A stretch of DNA of 14,923 bases, taken from assembly GCA_964359095.1 (NCBI GenBank), contig CAYHRJ010000026.1, forward strand, positions 1 through 14,923. Direction: 5' to 3'. The DNA comes from JACRJW01 sp964359095 (GTDB taxonomy: Bacteria > Patescibacteriota > Patescibacteriia > UBA9934 > GWF2-40-263). The translations under genes were made by a program, and so were the position numbers. The notes under the pieces were generated by a model. It searched no databases. It was not told the origin of the DNA and saw only the letters and a program-made list of their open reading frames with translations. Of this stretch, positions 11,273 to 14,923 are shown piece by piece. Every line of letters starts with the position of its first letter. Positions within the stretch are counted from its first letter, which is position 1.

Positions 11273-13192
11273 ATGATTCCACGGCTCGCGAAAGATTTAG
11301 CTGCGTCTGACGTGAGAACCTCGAACATTTCGCTGGTTTTGATTTCTCTGTTCCTCGCATTGGGAGGACTTTTTTTGTTGCCTGATAGCGCTGAAGCTGC
11401 GGCGAAGAATGGTTTTGAAGCTTTGCAAGTGTCGGCTCCCAAATCAGGTTTCACAATGGAACCGGATCAAGAAGAACAAGTGCTGATCACATTCAAAAAC
11501 ATCGGTTCAAAAACATGGAAAAACTCTGGTTCAGCCTATGTTTCGATCTACACCTACGATCCAAAATATCGCGTGAGTGATTTCCGCGCCGACGATTGGG
11601 TGGATTACACGCAGGCGGCTTTGCTCAAGGAATCCTCTGTTTCTGTTGGTTCTGTTGGAAGCATCTATCTCACGCTCAAGGCTCCAAAATCTGAAGGCAC
11701 GTATGAGGAAACGTTTCAGTTGGCTGCTGAGGATTCTGCCTGGATTCCGGGAGGGGAGTTTACACTAACGATTGTTGTTGACGACGGGGTAGACCCAGGC
11801 TTCAGCCTGGGTGAGACAGAGAATCAAGTTGAGACAGACTCACTGGCAGACGGAGAGGCATCTCCGGAATCAAACGGACTTTCGGCAACAGTGTTATTGC
11901 GCTCAGCAAAATTGGTGAGTGTCAAAGCAGGGGATGAGGTTAAATACAAAGTTGGTGTGAAAAACACTGGGACTGTCACATGGACGACGCGCGAGGTTGT
12001 CACAAGCGAGATCGCGATTGCTTCTTCTGACGATAATGAGACTCAGCACGCTTCATGGGTTTCCGCGACCACACTCGTTGTCAACGAAACAGGATCTGTG
12101 AAACCAGGTGGCTTAGATTTTTTCAAGTTTACGTTTACGGCGCCTGAAACCAATGGCACGCATACAGTGAGTTACAAGATTGCCGTGAACGATGAAGTGA
12201 TTCCAGATTTTGAGATCAATATCCCGGTGACCGTCACGCAGGGTTCCGACGAAATTATCGACGAAGATCTTTCCGTGGACGAAGAAGACGTAGAAGCTGA
12301 TCGCATAATCGATGAGCCAACACTCAGAATTGGCATCATGATCGTGGACGAGGAAACGGATTGGCAAGTAGAGATTTCTTGTGACTCTGACTGGGATCTC
12401 GTGGATTCCGAGGGTGGACTTTTGGGACAGATGAAAGCAGATGATATGGTGCGCGCTTTCTACAAAAATCAACGCTATTATTTTAACCGAGGAAAAACCG
12501 TTGAGCAAACGCACAAGTATCTTCGATTTGTCCCAGAGGACGATGACGCGGTCTGCACGGTCGAGAACTTTGACCGTCGAGAAACGCGCGGAGCCGCCTA
12601 CGCCTACAATCAGTTTCGCGACGTGCTCGAACTGCGTTACAACAGCGAAAACGATCGCACATGGCTCATCAACGAACTCCCAATCGAGGAATATCTTTAC
12701 GGTCTAGGCGAGACGTCCAATGCCAGCCACGAGGAATTTAAAAAGTCCCTCATCACCGTCGCACGAACGTATGCGCTGTATCACTGGGAGCGCGGCACCA
12801 AGCACGCAGACGAATATTTTCACATGAACGCGTATGCCGATGACCAAGTGTACTTCGGCTACGGATACGAAGTCGTGCATCCACTCATCAAAGAATCCGT
12901 TGAAGACACACGCGGTGTCACCGTGAACTACGATGGCCGTACAGCGCTTACGCCGTACTTTTCTCGCTCAGACGGACGGACGAGATCTTGGAGTGAAGTC
13001 TGGGGAGGCGATGTCGCCTGGCTCATCGGAGTCGATGCACCGTGCGATGAGAAGCGCGGGTATACGCTCTGGGGTCACGGTGTTGGTATGGGCGCCACCG
13101 AGGCCTTGTGTATGGCAAACGAAGGAAGCGACTGGGAAGAAATTTTGAATTATTTTTACACAGGGATTGAGTTGAATACAAGATGGGAATAG
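11273..13192 (+). CDS. SpoIID/LytB-type peptidoglycan lytic protein with two Ig-like domains (639 aa)
   Basis: Secreted or membrane-anchored cell-wall protein. A signal-anchor-like segment (SLVLISLFLALGGLFLLPDSAEA) ends near residue 43. Two related Ig-like domains follow, about 48-170 (FKNIGSKTWKNSGSAYVSI) and 200-315 (VKNTGTVTWTTREVV), both with the N.G..TW pattern of NBR1/NEW3-like folds. An acidic linker precedes the SpoIID domain (about 345-639): ELPIEEYLYGLGETSN with the likely catalytic Glu at 480, ARTYALYHWERG, SDGRTRSWSEVWGG, and WGHGVGM at 600-606. SpoIID cleaves glycan strands lacking peptide stems. No other sporulation gene is here, so a role in wall turnover or division is inferred. 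A 20-base palindrome encodes residues near 175-180 between the Ig-like domains. An alternative ATG at 11252 overlaps the promoter. Confidence 0.88.
   Translation: MIPRLAKDLAASDVRTSNISLVLISLFLALGGLFLLPDSAEAAAKNGFEALQVSAPKSGFTMEPDQEEQVLITFKNIGSKTWKNSGSAYVSIYTYDPKYRVSDFRADDWVDYTQAALLKESSVSVGSVGSIYLTLKAPKSEGTYEETFQLAAEDSAWIPGGEFTLTIVVDDGVDPGFSLGETENQVETDSLADGEASPESNGLSATVLLRSAKLVSVKAGDEVKYKVGVKNTGTVTWTTREVVTSEIAIASSDDNETQHASWVSATTLVVNETGSVKPGGLDFFKFTFTAPETNGTHTVSYKIAVNDEVIPDFEINIPVTVTQGSDEIIDEDLSVDEEDVEADRIIDEPTLRIGIMIVDEETDWQVEISCDSDWDLVDSEGGLLGQMKADDMVRAFYKNQRYYFNRGKTVEQTHKYLRFVPEDDDAVCTVENFDRRETRGAAYAYNQFRDVLELRYNSENDRTWLINELPIEEYLYGLGETSNASHEEFKKSLITVARTYALYHWERGTKHADEYFHMNAYADDQVYFGYGYEVVHPLIKESVEDTRGVTVNYDGRTALTPYFSRSDGRTRSWSEVWGGDVAWLIGVDAPCDEKRGYTLWGHGVGMGATEALCMANEGSDWEEILNYFYTGIELNTRWE
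11793..11812. repeat. Palindrome in the SpoIID-type gene linker
   Basis: ACCCAGGCT TC AGCCTGGGT is a perfect inverted repeat with a two-base centre. It encodes DPGFSLG between the first Ig-like domain and the acidic linker and shares its AGGCTTCAGCCT core with the arms at 9475-9540. Confidence 0.8.
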
Positions 13193-13195
13193 CTT

Positions 13196-13229
13196 TGTCA
13201 TTGCGAGGAGTCATCGACGAAGCAATCTC
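13196..13229. repeat. Half copy of the GTCATTGCGAGGAG element
   Basis: TGTCATTGCGAGGAG (13196-13210) and GAAGCAATCTC (13219-13229) are the left half of the element seen complete at 8604-8681. It fills almost the whole gap between the SpoIID-type and GIY-YIG genes; the second half is missing. Confidence 0.8.
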
Positions 13230-13234
13230 TTTTT

Positions 13235-13525
13235 ATGGAGGAACGAGCATACTGGGTGTACCTCATGACCAATCCAACCAATCAGGTTCTTTACACTGGT
13301 GTGACAGGTAATCTTGCTCGTCGAGTTTGGGATCACAAGCAAAAGTTGGTTGAAGGTTTTACTAAAAAGTATAATGTAACGAAGCTTGTTTTGGCTGAAC
13401 CGTACGAAGACATTCGTGATGCTATTGAGAGAGAAAAACAAATTAAGGCAGGTTCACGTAAAAGAAAGATTGATTTAGTTGAGACAGAAAATCCTGAGTG
13501 GAGAGATCTGAATGATTTACTATGA
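13235..13525 (+). CDS. Small GIY-YIG domain protein (UPF0213/YhbQ-like, 96 aa)
   Basis: Single-domain GIY-YIG nuclease-fold protein. The two-part signature is present as VYLMTN and LYTGVTGNLARRVWDHK (about residues 8-37), followed by KKYNVTKLV, and the conserved Glu segment AIEREKQIKAGSRKRKIDLV, and ends NPEWRDLNDLL. The length and motif order match the small stand-alone family often annotated as GIY-YIG nuclease or excinuclease-like protein, whose cellular role is unsettled. It lies directly after a half palindromic element, has no Shine-Dalgarno sequence, and overlaps the carboxypeptidase start by ATGA (13522-13525). The association with wall enzymes may be incidental; close linkage to repeat elements is noteworthy for a possible DNA-structure-specific nuclease. 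Confidence 0.9.
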   Translation: MEERAYWVYLMTNPTNQVLYTGVTGNLARRVWDHKQKLVEGFTKKYNVTKLVLAEPYEDIRDAIEREKQIKAGSRKRKIDLVETENPEWRDLNDLL

Positions 13526-14661
13526 ATGTAGAGACTGCTGAAAAAGTGTTCTTTGTCATTGCGAAGTCGCATCGACTGAAGCAACCTCTTAGTGATTGCT
13601 TCGTCGTCGGACTCCTCGCAATGACAACGGGTTTCGCCGCGGTATTTCCCGTGGCGGTTTTGGCTATACAGGATCCCTTGGCTCTTATTTATTCACAACG
13701 AGCGGATCTCCAAGTCGCCTTTGACTCACAGACTGGACTCGCGATTCCTGCGACGGCCGCTGGGTTTCTGCTAGACCTGGAAGACTGGGCCCGGCAGTAC
13801 GGTTGGATGGAACATGAGGAGCTTTCTGCGTACGGACCAGCAGAGGGAGATGGTGTCCCAGTGCGAGTGGATGCCACGGAGATTGAATCACAGATCGATG
13901 CGCAGTCGTATGTCGTGATGGATCGTTCCACTGGGAAAATCCTCACGGTCAAAAACGAGAATCGCGTTTGGCCGATCGCTAGTCTCACAAAACTGGTGAC
14001 CGCTGACGTTGTGCTCGATGCCGGTGTTTCGATGAGTGAGCTCGCAGATATTCGATCTGATGATGACGTAGGTGGTGCGAAGCTCTGGGTGTACGACGGC
14101 GATCAGTTTAGTGTGCAGGATTTGTTCTACGCAGCTCTTGTGGCCTCCGCGAACAACGCGGCCAATGCTCTCTCTCGCACAATCGGTCTGTCGTCCGAGG
14201 AGTTCCTCATGGAAATGAACGCGCGTGCTGAGGCTCTCAATCTTGTGAAGACGATCTTCGTTGATCCAACCGGCATTGAGCTTGGTAATGTTTCGACAGC
14301 GCGAGAGATGGCGCGGCTTGCAGCAGACATTCTTGAGCGTGATGAAGTTGCTCAGTTCACCTCGACGTATGTGAAGTACATCACTGACCTTACACAAGGC
14401 ACCACCAAAAAAATGACCAACACCAACTGGATGATTTACAAGCCTGAGTATGACGATGTGTACGTGACCGGTGGCAAGACCGGATACCTTGTGGAGTCTG
14501 GATGGAATTTAGTTGTGACGCTGCGTCCAGATGGTGCTGATACAGATCGTGAGCTGTTAATTGTTTTGTTCGGCGCGGACTCGCGCAGTGATTCTTTTGT
14601 AAACGCCGAGCGCCTCGCCGATTGGGCGTGGGATGTACACGAATGGCAAAAGCAAAATTAA
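13522..14661 (+). CDS. D-alanyl-D-alanine carboxypeptidase, PBP5/S11 family (379 aa)
   Basis: Serine peptidase of the penicillin-binding family that removes the terminal D-Ala from peptidoglycan stems. All three active-site motifs are present: SLTK at residues 154-157 (catalytic Ser154), SAN at 209-211, and KTG at 319-321. The catalytic domain spans about 122-375; there is no long C-terminal anchor domain. The N-terminal hydrophobic stretch needed for export (DCFVVGLLAMTTGFAAVFPVAVLA) is partly encoded by a palindromic element (13554-13626), and a second near-palindrome (13635-13656) follows. The ATG at 13522 overlaps the GIY-YIG stop codon; an ATG at 13621, itself inside the element, would give a short signal peptide (MTTGFAAVFPVAVLA). 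It is the last gene of the wall-enzyme operon. Confidence 0.9.
   Translation: MNVETAEKVFFVIAKSHRLKQPLSDCFVVGLLAMTTGFAAVFPVAVLAIQDPLALIYSQRADLQVAFDSQTGLAIPATAAGFLLDLEDWARQYGWMEHEELSAYGPAEGDGVPVRVDATEIESQIDAQSYVVMDRSTGKILTVKNENRVWPIASLTKLVTADVVLDAGVSMSELADIRSDDDVGGAKLWVYDGDQFSVQDLFYAALVASANNAANALSRTIGLSSEEFLMEMNARAEALNLVKTIFVDPTGIELGNVSTAREMARLAADILERDEVAQFTSTYVKYITDLTQGTTKKMTNTNWMIYKPEYDDVYVTGGKTGYLVESGWNLVVTLRPDGADTDRELLIVLFGADSRSDSFVNAERLADWAWDVHEWQKQN
13554..13626. repeat. Palindromic element (GTCATTGCGAGGAG family) at the carboxypeptidase 5' end
   Basis: TGTCATTGCGA (13554-13564) pairs with TCGCAATGACA (13616-13626), and inner GAAGCAA (13578-13584) with TTGCTTC (13596-13602). Same family as 8604-8681, with diverged internal bases. 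In frame it encodes residues about 12-35, including IAKSHRLKQPLSDCFVVGLL. Confidence 0.8.
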
Positions 14662-14679
14662 AAGAGGTCGTGAGACCTC
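14653..14679 (-). terminator. Terminator of the 51-residue protein gene
   Basis: GAGGTC (14664-14669) and GACCTC (14674-14679) form a stem with a four-base loop. On the minus strand it is followed directly by TTTTAATTTT, a good T-rich tail. It lies 19 bases after the minus-strand stop codon and overlaps the carboxypeptidase stop region. Confidence 0.65.
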
Positions 14680-14697
14680 ATGTTCGTCGTTGGTCGT

Positions 14698-14853
14698 TTA
14701 CCAACCTCCTCCGGCGTGCAAGTCCGCCATGTGCGTGAAGCGATCCTTGAAGAATCCACAGTCCCGGCAGTGGATACCGTCGTGATCCCATGTCGTGCGG
14801 AAGTGAATGAGGCTGCTCCTGCAGCCGATGAAGCGAATGATTCGCATGAGCAT
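14698..14853 (-). CDS. 51-residue Cys/His-containing small protein
   Basis: Short ORF starting MLMRIIRFIGCRSSLIHFR and ending HMADLHAGGGW, with TAA at 14698-14700. The middle holds WDHDGIHCRDCGFF: a CxxC pair plus several His (positions about 17, 24, 28, 41, 46), suggesting a possible zinc site, though I recognise no family. Support comes from context: a perfect TTGACA -35 at the correct distance upstream, a Shine-Dalgarno-like AGGGAG five to seven bases before the ATG at 14851-14853, and a T-tailed hairpin after the stop. Longer overlapping frames on both strands here lack such signals. An ATG two codons later (14845-14847) is an alternative start. Confidence 0.55.
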   Translation of the reverse strand: MLMRIIRFIGCRSSLIHFRTTWDHDGIHCRDCGFFKDRFTHMADLHAGGGW

Positions 14854-14879
14854 GTTCTCTCCCTGTTGTGGAGGTGGTT

Positions 14880-14908
14880 ACCGTAGCGTTTTCCGCAACC
14901 ATTGTCAA
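14880..14908 (-). promoter_or_regulatory. Promoter of the 51-residue protein gene
   Basis: On the minus strand a perfect TTGACA (14903-14908) is followed after 17 bases by TACGGT (14880-14885), a weak -10. The predicted leader is about 20 bases and contains the Shine-Dalgarno-like AGGGAG. Confidence 0.5.
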
Positions 14909-14923
14909 TAATTAAAGAGATTA

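Noticed and set aside
14678..14908. 76-residue minus-strand and 68-residue plus-strand frames at the right edge
   Set aside because: Both overlap the 51-residue frame that alone has a fitting promoter, ribosome site and terminator; the 76-residue frame would start before the predicted transcription start.

Overview
The window looks like a chromosomal segment of a Patescibacteria/CPR-type (Candidatus Phyla Radiation) bacterium. This is inferred from gene content: a tandem cluster of small two-helix T4SS-type pilins, a stand-alone MgtE membrane domain without CBS domains, a SpoIID-like protein in a genome with no other sporulation signs here, very tight gene packing with ATGA stop/start overlaps, and many starts without a Shine-Dalgarno sequence. 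I cannot name a lineage more precisely from sequence alone.

Layout. 1-282 is the 3' end of an unrecognised plus-strand gene, closed by hairpins and a T-run (295-384). 396-5723 is a minus-strand block read from right to left: an MgtE-type cation transporter domain, a 26-residue membrane peptide, UTP-glucose-1-phosphate uridylyltransferase (GalU), a solute-binding lipoprotein, and five consecutive pilin-like proteins, ending in a bidirectional terminator. 5797-6967 is a single plus-strand Fic-family gene with its own promoter and terminator. 6970-7750 is a degraded stretch. It holds a minus-strand hypothetical ORF of uncertain 3' end and, unmarked by ordinary ORF calling, the C-terminal half of a LAGLIDADG homing endonuclease on the plus strand with an in-frame stop, abutting and slightly overlapping a tRNA-Ser(CGA). 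7842-11205 is a minus-strand envelope-polysaccharide operon: Wzx-like flippase, O-antigen-ligase-like protein, and a one-helix hypothetical. 11233-14661 is a divergent plus-strand operon: SpoIID-type protein with two Ig-like domains, a small GIY-YIG protein, and a D-Ala-D-Ala carboxypeptidase. 14664-14908 is a complete minus-strand transcription unit for a 51-residue Cys/His-containing protein.

How the genes fit together. GalU supplies UDP-glucose; the flippase and ligase move and polymerise or attach surface glycans; SpoIID and the PBP5-like enzyme trim peptidoglycan; the pilins and lipoprotein are exported surface components. The window is therefore largely a cell-envelope region.

The most unusual signal is a set of palindromic repeat elements (several sequence families) that sit inside reading frames. 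They add in-frame residues to the Fic protein, the O-antigen ligase (twice) and the SpoIID protein, supply the stop codon of the flippase, and encode much of the apparent signal region of the carboxypeptidase. This resembles the protein-embedded palindromic elements known from Rickettsia.
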